23,013 nucleotides of DNA from an uncultured Prevotella sp. (GTDB taxonomy: Bacteria > Bacteroidota > Bacteroidia > Bacteroidales > Bacteroidaceae). Location of the stretch: NCBI GenBank assembly GCA_900542795.1, contig UQPD01000023.1, forward strand, positions 1 to 23,013. The letters are read 5' to 3'. The translations under genes were made by a program, and so were the position numbers. Below, piece after piece: positions 15,039 through 22,987 of this stretch. The notes below the pieces were generated by a model. The model did no database searches. It saw only the letters and a program-made list of their open reading frames with translations, and was not told the DNA's origin. Within the stretch, counting starts at the first letter, position 1. Each line of letters opens with the position of its first letter.

Positions 15039-15911
15039 ATGAAACAACTCCTATATATATGTCTCGTAGTGCTGGCTTTTACAGCTTGTCGCTCGAGCAA
15101 GAACATAGAAAAAAGCAAGTTACCTTCAACCACCACAACAACCGAGGTATCACGTGTAAAGGCAGCACAAGCTGCTGCAGCCTTGGCTTATACCCAAAAG
15201 GTGGTGTCGCATAAGGTAAATAGTCAGTGCATCAGTGCCAATGCTAAGGTACGCATCACAGGCATGGGGGGCAAAGATCTGAGTGCCAATGGCAAGTTGC
15301 AGATGAAGCGCAACCAAATGGTACGCATCTCATTGCGTATGTTAGGATTCGAAGTGGGCGTAATGGAGTTTACACCCACCGATGTATTGGTTATCGACCG
15401 TTTCAACAAGCAATATGTGCGTGCTGCCTACAACGAAGTAGGCTTTTTGCGTCAAGCAGGACTTGATTTCTATTCGCTTCAAGCCTTGTTTTGGAATGAA
15501 CTCTTCTTGCCAGGACAACATCAGCTCACAGCGTCCGACCTTAAACGCTTCACGCTCGAGCAAACTCAGCAAACCACGGTGCTTGTGCCCACAGGTACCC
15601 CTCGGCTTACTTACCGTTTCATAACCGATGCACACACCGAAACCTTGCGTCGTTTGCAAGTGTTGGGTAAGAGGGCAACCGATAAGGGTGAGTTTGCCTT
15701 TAACTACGACCAATTTCAGCAATTTGGTGGCAAACAATTTCCCACGCAGTTGCAGTTGGCTGTGAGTGGAACAGGCAAGGACGTAAGTTTAGGCATCAGT
15801 TTGTCATCGTTAAAAACAAATGCTGACTTCGACACTACTGGCACCAAACTGTCAAGCAAATACACCCGTCGCTCTGCTGCCGAAGTGCTTAGCAAATTGG
15901 GCTTGTTATAA
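15039..15911 (+). CDS. DUF4292 lipoprotein
   Basis: This 290-aa lipoprotein belongs, by eye, to DUF4292, a Bacteroidetes family with a LolA/LolB-like half-barrel fold expected to handle lipids or lipoproteins at the outer membrane. The signal MKQLLYICLVVLAFTAC puts the acylated Cys at C17. The core has the family-like segments SANAKVRITGMGGKDLSANG, MLGFEVGVMEFTPTDVLVID and FNKQYVRAAYNEVGFLRQAG, in which strands alternate and a Leu/Phe-rich helix, FYSLQALFWNELFLPGQ, follows. It lies between the TPR lipoprotein and the EnvC-like gene, a grouping that suggests one envelope-assembly unit. The molecular function is not established; the LolB-like role is inference. Confidence 0.85.
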   Translation: MKQLLYICLVVLAFTACRSSKNIEKSKLPSTTTTTEVSRVKAAQAAAALAYTQKVVSHKVNSQCISANAKVRITGMGGKDLSANGKLQMKRNQMVRISLRMLGFEVGVMEFTPTDVLVIDRFNKQYVRAAYNEVGFLRQAGLDFYSLQALFWNELFLPGQHQLTASDLKRFTLEQTQQTTVLVPTGTPRLTYRFITDAHTETLRRLQVLGKRATDKGEFAFNYDQFQQFGGKQFPTQLQLAVSGTGKDVSLGISLSSLKTNADFDTTGTKLSSKYTRRSAAEVLSKLGLL

Positions 15912-15914
15912 GGG

Positions 15915-15936
15915 TGGTTCATATCCCGATGAACCA
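15915..15936. other. Small hairpin after the DUF4292 gene
   Basis: TGGTTCAT (15915-15922) pairs perfectly with ATGAACCA (15929-15936) over 8 bp with a 6-base loop. A-rich sequence follows, so it is not a plus-strand intrinsic terminator. It lies in the 112-base gap before the EnvC-like gene. Confidence 0.35.
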
Positions 15937-16023
15937 AAAATCATCTAACTCCCCCAAAAACCTCATAAAAGCAGCCCCAAACATCTCTCTCTATAAAAAA
16001 GAAAATCAAAAGGTCACAACAAA

Positions 16024-17481
16024 ATGGCTCGCATCGTTTATACACTCATCTGCATGTTGCTGGTTTGCATGGCATTGCCTGCACAAACCAACAAAAAGAT
16101 ACGTTCTTTGCAAAGACAGCAGACTACGTTGAAACAAAACATAGCCTCGCAAGAAAAAATGCTGAAGACAACCAAAAAGGATGTCAACTCACAATTAGCC
16201 AACTTGCAGGTTATCAATGTGCAGATTGAGGGACAACAAAAGTATGTAAATGGCATACATGCTGAACTCACTGAACTTGCCACAACCATCAAGGGGCTTG
16301 AGCAACAACTGCGTTTGCTTGAGCAAGACTTGGCAGTGTGTAAACGACGTTATCAGCGCTCGGTGTCCTATATGTTTCGCAAGCGTAACATGGTGTCGAA
16401 GTGGCAATTCATACTTTCTGCCAAAGACTTCCGACAAATGTATCGTCGATTGCGCTATATGTCAAGCTTTAGTCGTTACCAGCGTGCACAAGCTGAGGTT
16501 ATTCGGCAAAAAGAACAGCAAGTACAAGCAAAGCGCAATGAACTTTTAGGGGTAAAAACCGAAAAGAACCGCCTCTTTAGTGAGGGGCAAGCCGAAACGC
16601 GCAAATTGCAAGGACAGCAAAAGGAACGACAGAATGTGGTGAACGAGCTTAACAAAAAGCAAAAGGAACTGCAAGCCTCTATTGTCCAACAACGCAAAAA
16701 AGCTGCAGCACTCAATGCACGCATCGACCAACTTATTCAACAAGAAATAGCTGCTGCCGAGCGTCGTCGTAAAGCAGAAGCCGAACGTCGTCGTAAAGCT
16801 GAAATTGCACGTCAAGCTCGTCTTAAGGCACAACGCGAACAGGCTGCTCGCGAAAAAGCATCTCGCGAACGTGCCGAAGCACGACGCAAAGCAGAAGCCG
16901 AACGCAAAGAGGCTGCTGAACGTCGCAACGCTTCAAGAAATTTGGCTTCTTCCAAAACAAAGAGTAGCCATACAAGTAAAAAGAATACACGTCGTGTAAC
17001 TCCCAAACCAGTGCCCGAGGTTGAAGAAAGACCCATCTTTAACGAGGCAGACAATGCCGATCGTGCATTGAATAGCTCGTTTGCAGCCAATCGGGGCAGA
17101 TTGTCCATGCCTATTACCGGAGGCTATGCCATTACGCGCCACTATGGTTCATACAACGTGGCAGGACTTAAGGGCGTGCAGCTCGATAGTAAGGGCATTA
17201 ACATTACGGGACATCCAGGAGCACAAGCACGCGCCGTGTTTAAGGGTGAGGTCACAGCCATCTTTAGTTACAGTGGCATGTACAATGTCATCGTGCGTCA
17301 TGGTTCATACATGTCGGTCTATTGCAATCTGTCGTCCGTGTCAGTGCGTAATGGTCAACATGTTGAGGCTCGACAAACCTTAGGCTCTGTAGCCAGAGAT
17401 GCTTCGGGTAACTGTACGCTTCACTTCCAACTCCGTAAAGAAACCGCCAAGTTGAATCCAGAAGCTTGGCTCGCACGTTAA
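16024..17481 (+). CDS. EnvC-like murein hydrolase activator with degenerate LytM domain
   Basis: Periplasmic protein of 485 aa with signal peptide MARIVYTLICMLLVCMALPA. Long coiled coils (about 24-120 and 140-310) include an Ala/Glu/Arg/Lys-rich stretch with the exact octapeptide pair ERRRKAEA/ERRRKAEI at 246-261. The C-terminal domain (about 355-485) is M23/LytM. The zinc ligands look lost: the expected HxGxD reads SKGIN (S389, N393), and the HLHF motif reads TLHF (T465). E. coli EnvC is degenerate in the same way and activates amidases instead of cutting peptidoglycan, so this protein probably opens septal murein through an AmiA/B/C-type partner. It ends the dut-TPR-DUF4292 string. The annotation as an active peptidase would be misleading. 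Confidence 0.88.
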   Translation: MARIVYTLICMLLVCMALPAQTNKKIRSLQRQQTTLKQNIASQEKMLKTTKKDVNSQLANLQVINVQIEGQQKYVNGIHAELTELATTIKGLEQQLRLLEQDLAVCKRRYQRSVSYMFRKRNMVSKWQFILSAKDFRQMYRRLRYMSSFSRYQRAQAEVIRQKEQQVQAKRNELLGVKTEKNRLFSEGQAETRKLQGQQKERQNVVNELNKKQKELQASIVQQRKKAAALNARIDQLIQQEIAAAERRRKAEAERRRKAEIARQARLKAQREQAAREKASRERAEARRKAEAERKEAAERRNASRNLASSKTKSSHTSKKNTRRVTPKPVPEVEERPIFNEADNADRALNSSFAANRGRLSMPITGGYAITRHYGSYNVAGLKGVQLDSKGINITGHPGAQARAVFKGEVTAIFSYSGMYNVIVRHGSYMSVYCNLSSVSVRNGQHVEARQTLGSVARDASGNCTLHFQLRKETAKLNPEAWLAR

Positions 17482-17505
17482 AGGGTGCATTGAGGGCATT
17501 GGTTT

Positions 17506-17575
17506 TAAGCACACAGTGCCACCCAATTTACATAGAAATATAATAAGCACATAGTAAGCACACATAATAAGCACA
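17506..17575 (+). repeat. Four TAAGCACA repeats upstream of nadA
   Basis: The octamer TAAGCACA occurs at 17506, 17544, 17555 and 17568 in the 99-base gap before nadA. The last three are spaced 11 and 13 bases apart, close to one helical turn, and end 6 bases before the nadA ATG. They may be regulator sites, or a short intergenic repeat with no function. Confidence 0.5.
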
Positions 17576-17580
17576 TTAAA

Positions 17581-18561
17581 ATGGTAAAAGATAATTGGAA
17601 ACAAAAGGGCTATGTTGACGAGCCCGTGCCGCAAGGCGTAGACCTCAAGGCCGAAATTCGCCGCATGTGCAAGGAAAAGAACGCCATTATCCTGGCACAC
17701 TACTACACAGAAGGCGTGCTTCAAGACATTGCCGATTTTGTAGGCGACAGTTTAGGACTTGCACAGCAGGCAGCAAAGACCGATGCCGACATCATTGTGA
17801 TGTGCGGTGTGCACTTTATGGGCGAGACCAATAAAATTCTTTGTCCTAACAAAAAGGTACTCGTCCCCGATTTAAATGCCACTTGTTCGCTTGCCGAGAG
17901 CTGTCCCGCCGATGCGTTTAAGAAGTTTGTTGAGGAACACCCCGACCATCAAGTAATTTCATACGTTAACACCACAGCAGCAGTTAAGGCTCTAACCGAT
18001 GTGGTGGTAACATCAAGCAATGCCAAGAAGATTGTCGAAACCTTCCCCAAGGATGCCAAACTTATCTTTGGTCCCGACCACAACTTGGGCAGTTACATCA
18101 ACTCGGTAACAGGCAGAAATATGTTGCTTTGGAATGGTGGTTGCCATGTTCACGAGCGTTTCTCAGTTGAAAAGCTTGTGGAGTTAAAACACGAACATCC
18201 CCAAGCCAAAGTACTTGTACACCCCGAATGTCGTGGTGCAGTAGTTAAGTTGGCTGATGTTGTAGGTTCTACAGCAGCATTGCTCAACTATGCCGTAGCA
18301 TCTCCTTGCGACACCTTCCTTGTGGTAACAGAAAGTGGCATTCTTCACGAAATGCAGAAGAAATGTCCCGAAAAGAACTTCATTCCTGTTCCGCCCGACG
18401 ATAGCACCTGCGGTTGTAACGAGTGCAACTTTATGCGCCTCTGCACCCTCGAGAAGGTTTATAACACCCTTCGCTACGAATGGCCCGAAATTGATGTTCC
18501 TGCCGATGTAGCAGCTCAAGCTATAAAGCCTATTGAGCGTATGCTTGAACTGAGCAAGTAA
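17581..18561 (+). CDS. nadA: Quinolinate synthase
   Basis: NadA condenses iminoaspartate (from NadB) with dihydroxyacetone phosphate to quinolinate, the first committed precursor of NAD. It needs a 4Fe-4S cluster held by three cysteines. In this 326-aa protein they are C102 in NATCSLAESC, C188 in NGGCHVHERF and C282 at the end of TCGCNECNFM (C277 and C279 are extra). Other family signatures are AIILAHYYTEGVLQDIADF near the start and FGPDHNLGSYI in the middle. Length and motifs fit the standard form. nadB and nadC are not in the window. The higB gene begins 2 bases after its stop, so the toxin-antitoxin pair is probably co-transcribed with it. Oxygen-sensitive; cytoplasmic. Confidence 0.96.
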   Translation: MVKDNWKQKGYVDEPVPQGVDLKAEIRRMCKEKNAIILAHYYTEGVLQDIADFVGDSLGLAQQAAKTDADIIVMCGVHFMGETNKILCPNKKVLVPDLNATCSLAESCPADAFKKFVEEHPDHQVISYVNTTAAVKALTDVVVTSSNAKKIVETFPKDAKLIFGPDHNLGSYINSVTGRNMLLWNGGCHVHERFSVEKLVELKHEHPQAKVLVHPECRGAVVKLADVVGSTAALLNYAVASPCDTFLVVTESGILHEMQKKCPEKNFIPVPPDDSTCGCNECNFMRLCTLEKVYNTLRYEWPEIDVPADVAAQAIKPIERMLELSK

Positions 18562-18563
18562 AT

Positions 18564-18881
18564 ATGATAGTTGTTTTTGAGCAAGACTACCTGAAGGAAC
18601 TCTATGAACAAGGAGTTGCAAAGAAAAAGAAATACAGATTTCAACCTCAGGTAGTAAAGAATTATCAAAACTGTATCAAGATTCTTATAAAAGCGAAGCA
18701 AATAGAAGATTTATTTCCAATCAAATCTTTGAATTATGAAAGTTTGAAAGGAAGTAAAAAAGGAATATCTTCTATTCGTGTAAATAATCAGTATAGAATA
18801 GAATTTAGGGTTTCTCAAATCGATGGGAATTCTGTTCTGACGCTTTGTAATATTCTTGAATTATCCAATCATTACCGCTAA
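18564..18881 (+). CDS. higB: HigB-like toxin (RelE/ParE superfamily)
   Basis: The 105-aa basic protein fits HigB: SLNYESLKGSKKGISSIRVN followed by NQYRIEF is the hallmark region, where LKG..KG..SIRVN.QYRI.F forms the RelE-fold strands. The C-terminal LTLCNILELSNHY completes the fold. HigB toxins cut mRNA, usually on the ribosome. Unusually for type II systems the toxin gene precedes the antitoxin gene, as here (11 bases between them). It starts 2 bases after the nadA stop. Its codon use is visibly richer in AAA, ATA and AAT than nadA on one side and the aminopeptidase on the other, suggesting acquisition. No dedicated promoter is evident. Confidence 0.9.
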   Translation: MIVVFEQDYLKELYEQGVAKKKKYRFQPQVVKNYQNCIKILIKAKQIEDLFPIKSLNYESLKGSKKGISSIRVNNQYRIEFRVSQIDGNSVLTLCNILELSNHYR

Positions 18882-18892
18882 AATAAAGTCGT

Positions 18893-19237
18893 ATGATAAC
18901 CATACCAGGGATAGATTCGCAAATGATAGCGAACAATTTGACACCTTCAATTGTTTCGCCACCAGGTGACTTGCTTATTAGTGAACTTGATGAGCGTGGC
19001 ATAAGTATTGACCAATTTTCAAAACTTACAGGGATAAAAGCAGAAACTATTACGGCAATAGTTCAGGGAGACGAGGCCATAACCCCAGCGTTTGCCCTTA
19101 TTTTTGAAGCTGCGCTTGGCATAAGTGCAGATTTATGGATGAGTTTGCAAGCCGATTTCGACATGCAGAATGCTAAACGCAATCCATCTTTTATGGATCG
19201 TCTCAAGACAATACGTAAAATTGCTGCGGTTTTATAA
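18893..19237 (+). CDS. higA: HigA-like antitoxin (HTH)
   Basis: The 114-aa protein has the HigA layout. PPGDLLISELDERGISIDQF corresponds to the HPGEILxEELxERG opening of the family. A helix-turn-helix follows at about 38-60 (ISIDQFSKLTGIKAETITAI), then ITPAFALIFEAALGISADLW, typical of HigA. It should bind HigB, neutralise it and repress the pair's own promoter. It sits 11 bases after higB and 9 bases before the aminopeptidase ATG. The N-terminal extension of about 20 residues before PPGD is a little longer than in short HigA proteins; an internal start is possible, but no better Met is obvious. Confidence 0.92.
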   Translation: MITIPGIDSQMIANNLTPSIVSPPGDLLISELDERGISIDQFSKLTGIKAETITAIVQGDEAITPAFALIFEAALGISADLWMSLQADFDMQNAKRNPSFMDRLKTIRKIAAVL

Positions 19238-19246
19238 ACGTAACCT

Positions 19247-21040
19247 ATGAGCATCAATCAACGAATAGCTACACTGCGCCAATGGATGGCAGAACAGTGT
19301 GGCAGTCAATGTGGCAGTAATTGGGCATACGTTGTGCCAACTGCCGACCCACATAACAACGAATACATACCATCCCATTGGATGTGTCGCGAATGGCTCA
19401 CGGCATTTAATGGCTCGGCAGGCATTGCTGTGGTTACTGCCACACAAGCAGCCCTTTGGACCGACTCTCGCTATTGGCTTCAAGCAGCCGAGCAATTGGC
19501 AGACACTCCCTTCATTTTGATGAAAGAGGGAGAAGAAGGCGTGCCTAATGTAACAGCTTGGCTCCAAGCACAAGGCATCAAGCAATTTGCTGGTCCGGCA
19601 GACATGATATCGTGTCAAATGGTTGACGATTATCGTGCCGAAGGGATTGAATATATGGCATTGCCCGATGCTTTCGATGCGTTATGGACGGAGCGTCCCG
19701 CCCTTCCTGCACAACCCATTGTGGTTTACAATCCACTTTATGCAGGTCGTTCGGCAACCGAAAAGTTAGCAACTTTAGCCACATGGTTTGATGAGGCTGC
19801 AACAACCAAGGCTGAGGCTTATCTCATCAACGACCTTGCAGACATTGCTTGGCTGCTCAATTTGCGTGGAAGTGACATAGCCTACAATCCTGTGTTTGTG
19901 GCATACCTTATATATAATAAGGAGTCGCGCAAGTTCACACTCTTTACGCATGCCGAAACACTTACAGCCGAAGCGCAGCAAGCTTTAGCCTTAGCCAAAG
20001 TAAGTGTGGCCCCTTATGCAGACGCTGCAAATTATGTGGCACAACATCCCACCGCTATCGACCCAGCTATGGCAACCATACATTTGTGCCAAAGCAACCC
20101 TTGTGCAGCCTTGCATTACACCTCACCCATTGAGATGTGGCGAGCCATTAAGTGCGAAGCCGAAGCCGAAGGTATGCGACAAGCCATGTTGCGCGATGGT
20201 GTAGCAATGGTTCGTTTTTTGCGTTGGCTTGATGAGCGCATGGAGGCAGGCGAGGAGGTAACCGAACTCAGTGTTGATGAAAAATTAACTGCTTTGCGTG
20301 CCGAACAACCAGGCTTTAAGGAATTGAGTTTTGGCACCATTGCCGCTTGTGGTGCTCATGGCGCAATCGTACACTACGAGGCAGACCGTCGCACCAATGT
20401 GCGTTTGCCACAACATGGTTTACTCTTGCTCGATAGTGGTGCGCAATACGACTGTGGCACAACCGACATTACCCGTACCATCGCTCTTGGTAACCTCACA
20501 GCCGAGGAGCGTCACGTCTACACCTTGGTGCTAAAAGGACACTTGCGCCTTGACAATTTGCATTTCCCCGATGGCACAACAGGTTTGCAATTAGACCTTG
20601 CAGCTCGTCAGGACATGTGGGCAGCAGGCTACGACTTTGGTCACGGAACAGGTCATGGAGTAGGTGCAGCCCTTTGTGTACACGAAGGTCCACACCAAAT
20701 TCGTAAAAACGTGCGTCCTTGCACGCTCATTCCTTTCCGAGCAGGCATGACCATCACCAACGAACCTGGTATTTACGTAGAAGGACGCTTTGGAGTACGC
20801 ATTGAAAATACACTTCTTTGTGTTCCCAGTCAGCAAACAGCCTTCGGTCGTTTCTTGCGTTTCGAAACACTCACACTTTGTCCTTACGACTTGCGTGCAG
20901 TAGACCAGTCGTTGCTTACACCAGACGAGATAGAGCAAATCAATGCCTATCATCTCCATGTGCATCGTAGCCTAATGCCACTGCTCACCGATGAAGCAGA
21001 CAAAATATGGCTGGCACGCGCTACGGCAGCTATGGAGTAA
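19247..21040 (+). CDS. Xaa-Pro aminopeptidase, long form (M24B)
   Basis: Aminopeptidase P removes an N-terminal residue that precedes proline. This 597-aa protein is the long, three-domain form related to eukaryotic APP1, not the short E. coli PepP type. Two N-terminal creatinase-like domains (to about residue 300) precede the pita-bread catalytic domain. The five metal ligands are visible: D396 and D407 in DSGAQYDCGTTDITRT, H470 in GHGTGHGVG, E506 in TNEPGIY and E520 in VRIENTLL. Spacing matches human APP1 for D-D, D-H and E-E. Conserved HEGP follows. No signal peptide is seen, so it is cytoplasmic. Without the higBA insertion it would follow nadA directly. It may recycle proline-rich peptides, useful to a peptide-fermenting anaerobe (inference). 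Confidence 0.95.
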   Translation: MSINQRIATLRQWMAEQCGSQCGSNWAYVVPTADPHNNEYIPSHWMCREWLTAFNGSAGIAVVTATQAALWTDSRYWLQAAEQLADTPFILMKEGEEGVPNVTAWLQAQGIKQFAGPADMISCQMVDDYRAEGIEYMALPDAFDALWTERPALPAQPIVVYNPLYAGRSATEKLATLATWFDEAATTKAEAYLINDLADIAWLLNLRGSDIAYNPVFVAYLIYNKESRKFTLFTHAETLTAEAQQALALAKVSVAPYADAANYVAQHPTAIDPAMATIHLCQSNPCAALHYTSPIEMWRAIKCEAEAEGMRQAMLRDGVAMVRFLRWLDERMEAGEEVTELSVDEKLTALRAEQPGFKELSFGTIAACGAHGAIVHYEADRRTNVRLPQHGLLLLDSGAQYDCGTTDITRTIALGNLTAEERHVYTLVLKGHLRLDNLHFPDGTTGLQLDLAARQDMWAAGYDFGHGTGHGVGAALCVHEGPHQIRKNVRPCTLIPFRAGMTITNEPGIYVEGRFGVRIENTLLCVPSQQTAFGRFLRFETLTLCPYDLRAVDQSLLTPDEIEQINAYHLHVHRSLMPLLTDEADKIWLARATAAME

Positions 21041-21097
21041 GTATGCAGGGGTACAATAAAGCCCTACTATACTCTTTTACATTAAAATTACAAAATA

Positions 21098-21493
21098 ATG
21101 GAAACAACAAGACAACAAAAGATATCACGTCTCATTCAAAAAGAATTGAGCGACATTTTTCAAAAACAGACACAAGGCACACATGGTGTGTTGGTGTCAG
21201 TGAGCGCAGTGCGCATCAGTCCCGACCTCAGCATAGCACGAGGCTATCTTAGCATTTTCCCTTCCGAACGTTCGCAAGAGATACTTGCTAACATCAATGC
21301 CAATGCGCGTCAAATACGTTTTGAACTCGGAACACGCGTACGTCACCAGTTGCGCATCATCCCAGAATTAAAGTTCTTTATAGACGATTCGCTCGACTAT
21401 CTCGATCACATCGACTCCTTGCTTAAAGGCGATGAAACCTCAGCCGAGGGTCGTGCAGCAGAAACCGACTCAAATACTGAGCCCAATGCTTAG
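21098..21493 (+). CDS. rbfA: 30S ribosome-binding factor A
   Basis: RbfA binds immature 30S subunits and helps the 16S rRNA 5' end mature, which matters most in the cold. The 131-aa protein shows the family core: QQKISRLIQKELSDIFQ helix, SVSAVRISPDLSIARGYLSI strands with the conserved V-x-x-S/R-D pattern, and LGTRVRHQLRIIPELKFFID followed by DSLDYLDHIDSLL. The acidic, disordered tail (SAEGRAAETDSNTEPNA) is an extension. Its stop overlaps the permease start by 8 bases (ATGCTTAG), so the two are translationally coupled. This order, rbfA followed by a LolC/E-type permease, is as far as I recall common in Bacteroidales. Confidence 0.94.
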   Translation: METTRQQKISRLIQKELSDIFQKQTQGTHGVLVSVSAVRISPDLSIARGYLSIFPSERSQEILANINANARQIRFELGTRVRHQLRIIPELKFFIDDSLDYLDHIDSLLKGDETSAEGRAAETDSNTEPNA

Positions 21494-22724
21494 TTCGTGG
21501 CGTTTGCCCCTCTTCTTTGCTCGTCGCTATTTATTTTCGCGTAAAAGGGTAGGAGCCATTAACATCATCTCGGGCATCTCAGTGGCAGGCGTAGCTTTTG
21601 GCACGGCGGCCTTGTTGTGTACGCTCAGCGTGTTCAATGGTTTTCGCGACCTTATAGGTTCGCTCTACACCACCTTCGACCCACAAATTGAGGTTGTGCC
21701 TACGCAAGGCAAGTTTGCCACAGCCGACGACCCTGCTTTGGCAAAAATGCGTGCCTTGCCCGAGGTCGAAGCCTCTTCATTTTGTTTAGAAGACAATGCC
21801 CTTATACTTTTTCGTGGACGTCCAACCGTCATCATGCTCAAGGGCGTTGACGATAATTTCGACCGCGTAACAGGCATACGCTCCATCCTTTACGGCACAG
21901 GCAGCTATCAGTTGCATCGGGCAGGAATTAACTATGCCATTCCTGGCATTGGTTTGGCAAGTACAATGGGAGGCATAGATTTTGGTACACTGCAAATTTG
22001 TGCACCCCGAAAAGGCGAACGAGTTAATTTGGCAAATCCTGGCGAGAGTTTTAATGCCGACGATGTAACCTCGCCTAAGGTATGTTTTGATGTAAAACAG
22101 CGCCGTTACGACGAGAACTATCTTATCACCTCTTTAGCTTTTGCGCAAGGGCTATTTGAGCAACTAGGTTGCATCACGGGGCTTGAACTTAAATTGCGTC
22201 CCACAGCCGATACTGAGCATGTAAAAGCTCGCATGCAGCAAATAGCAGGTCAGCGTTTCAAGGTGTTGAATCAGTTAGAACAGCAACAGGAGGTGTTCAA
22301 TGTCATGAACATCGAGAAGATGATGGCATACCTTTTCCTCACCTTCATTTTGCTCGTAGCATGTTTCAACATCATTGGCTCTGTTTCCATGCTAATCATT
22401 GACAAGCGTGGTGATGTGCAAACACTTCGCAATTTGGGTGCGAGCGACAAACTCATTTTCCGCATATTCCTTTACGAAGGTCGTTTCATTGCGGTGGTAG
22501 GTGCCATTATAGGCACGCTCATCGGTTTAGGTTTATGTTGGTTGCAGCAAATGTTTGGCTTTATCAAATTGGGAGGTTCGGCAGGCAATTTCATCATCGA
22601 TGCTTATCCTGTGAGCATTCATGCCACCGACATAGCTTTGGTTTTTGCCACTGTTATTGTCGTAGGTTTTGTGGCAGTGTGGTATCCCGTGAAGTATCTC
22701 AGCAAACGCTTTTTAAATGATTGA
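21486..22724 (+). CDS. ABC transporter permease, LolC/LolE (FtsX/MacB) type
   Basis: This inner-membrane permease of 412 aa probably extracts lipoproteins for transfer to the outer membrane. The ATG at 21486 is preferred to 21432 because MLSSWRLPLFFARRYLFSRK is the standard opening and only 8 bases overlap rbfA. A first membrane helix (GAINIISGISVAGVAFGTAA) is followed by a large periplasmic domain (about 55-280), then three helices near MMAYLFLTFILLVACFNIIG, FIAVVGAIIGTLIGLGLCWL and IALVFATVIVVGFVAVWYPV. The FNIIGSVSMLIIDK segment and the terminal YPVKYLSKRF are typical. The ATPase (LolD-like) is not encoded here. LolC and LolE cannot be told apart; many Bacteroidetes encode similar pairs. 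Confidence 0.9.
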   Translation: MLSSWRLPLFFARRYLFSRKRVGAINIISGISVAGVAFGTAALLCTLSVFNGFRDLIGSLYTTFDPQIEVVPTQGKFATADDPALAKMRALPEVEASSFCLEDNALILFRGRPTVIMLKGVDDNFDRVTGIRSILYGTGSYQLHRAGINYAIPGIGLASTMGGIDFGTLQICAPRKGERVNLANPGESFNADDVTSPKVCFDVKQRRYDENYLITSLAFAQGLFEQLGCITGLELKLRPTADTEHVKARMQQIAGQRFKVLNQLEQQQEVFNVMNIEKMMAYLFLTFILLVACFNIIGSVSMLIIDKRGDVQTLRNLGASDKLIFRIFLYEGRFIAVVGAIIGTLIGLGLCWLQQMFGFIKLGGSAGNFIIDAYPVSIHATDIALVFATVIVVGFVAVWYPVKYLSKRFLND

Positions 22725-22738
22725 GTGCTTCTATTTGT

Positions 22739-22784
22739 TTCACGCGCCAGCCTTACTCCGTTAGGGGTGAGGCTGGCGCGTGAA
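22739..22784. terminator. Long perfect-stem hairpin after the permease gene
   Basis: Bases 22739-22759 pair with 22764-22784 over 21 positions without a mismatch (two G-U pairs), closed by a GTTA tetraloop; the core CACGCGCCAGCC is GC-rich against an AT-rich setting. It starts 14 bases after the permease stop. No U-run follows, so it could be a U-less terminator, an mRNA 3'-end protector or a REP-like element. Confidence 0.6.
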
Positions 22785-22938
22785 GTGTAAATGATAGCTT
22801 TTGGAATCGTCTGTATTGATAGTATAGACTAATTTTGAAAACCTACTTAAGTATTACAAGCTATTGAAGCTACGCGATGAGGAGGTATTTATGGAAATTC
22901 AAAAAAATAATTTATGAACATTTGTGGCTCATTGATGG

Positions 22939-22987
22939 ATATTTATGACGACTCTAACCGCGAAGCGCAAATATAAATATTTATGAC
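22939..22987 (+). repeat. ATATTTATGAC direct repeat pair
   Basis: ATATTTATGAC occurs at 22939-22949 and again at 22977-22987, 38 bases apart. Related TATTTATGG (22886) and AATTTATGAA (22909) lie just upstream. They may be simple AT-rich drift or sites for a gene beyond the window. Confidence 0.4.

Noticed and set aside
15342..15737. Minus-strand ORF of 131 aa
   Set aside because: Antisense shadow of the DUF4292 lipoprotein gene.
18184..18621. Minus-strand ORF of 145 aa
   Set aside because: Antisense to nadA and the start of higB, both strongly supported by motifs.
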